5,287 nt of DNA from Chlorobiota bacterium (GTDB lineage: Bacteria > Bacteroidota > Ignavibacteria > Ignavibacteriales > Ignavibacteriaceae): contig RHKR01000210.1 in assembly GCA_008363265.1 (NCBI GenBank), forward strand, positions 1 through 5,287, in the 5' to 3' direction. Every line of letters starts with the position of its first letter. Within the stretch, counting starts at the first letter, position 1. Position numbers and translations under genes: made by a program. This document shows, one piece after another, positions 5,168 through 5,287 of the stretch. The notes beneath the pieces were generated by a model. That model did no database searches. It was given only the letters and a program-made list of their open reading frames with translations, and was not told the DNA's origin.

Positions 5168-5287
5168 ATGCTGAAATTCGCTTACAGTCCCGACTTTATC
5201 CTCATTGGTTTGATGATCCTCATCATTCCGCTTTTCATCTGGTATTACCGGTCGAAGATCGACATAATAAAACGGTTTTTCAGCGAC
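5168..5287 (+). CDS. batB: BatB, vWA protein of the aerotolerance operon, N-terminus (3' partial)
   Basis: The first 40 codons run to the window edge without a stop. They give MLKFAYSPDF, a hydrophobic helix (about 10-26, ILIGLMILIIPLFIWYY), then a basic stretch and IIKRFFSD. This matches the start of BatA/BatB proteins: a short lead, one membrane helix, then a basic cytoplasmic turn. Its position directly after batA, with a 1-nt gap and a strong ribosome-binding site, makes batB the natural identity. The vWA domain that would prove it lies outside the window. Confidence 0.85.
   Translation, partial: MLKFAYSPDFILIGLMILIIPLFIWYYRSKIDIIKRFFSD

Overview
The window reads almost entirely on the + strand and holds the junction of two operon-like blocks, with a small anomalous cassette between them. 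The left edge is the end of a bacterial microcompartment (BMC) electron-transfer module: the C-terminal part of a PduS-like Fe-S flavoprotein, then a complete PduT-like tandem-BMC shell protein. The right three quarters is the start of a Bacteroides-type aerotolerance (Bat) operon: moxR, a DUF58 vWA-like protein, a single-pass membrane protein of the BatX/DUF4381 type, batA, and the first 40 codons of batB. Genes in this block are spaced by 14 nt, overlapped by 7 nt, overlapped by 8 nt and spaced by 1 nt, so they are very probably co-transcribed.

Between the blocks (841-1294) is a 454-bp unit: a four-helix-bundle protein gene of the 23S rRNA intervening-sequence (IVP/S23, TIGR02436-like) family, bracketed by two inverted 32-bp arms. 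Each arm is exactly four copies of a degenerate heptamer GTRGYGA followed by GGAT. The gene is about 39% G+C by hand count, whereas three sampled 60-bp blocks in pduT, moxR and the DUF58 gene are 62-63%. Inverted ends, compact layout, composition shift and position at an operon seam make it look like an inserted cassette with no transposase of its own. This is the most unusual item in the window.

The gene set (Bat operon with DUF58 and BatX, IVP-family protein, Pdu-type BMC) suggests a member of the Bacteroidota/Ignavibacteriota/FCB group with a moderately high G+C genome. The phylum cannot be fixed from this sequence alone.

Functionally, PduS and PduT are thought to move electrons into or across a BMC shell. 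MoxR is an AAA+ ATPase that acts with the vWA proteins (DUF58, BatA, BatB) in an envelope-associated, chaperone-like or maturation role linked to stress tolerance. A second point of note is that the DUF58 gene appears to start at CTG (2311), with a Shine-Dalgarno sequence correctly placed for it. The first ATG would remove 19 conserved-looking residues. No stretch over 300 bases lacks a gene, and no rRNA, tRNA, CRISPR array or clear rho-independent terminator was found.
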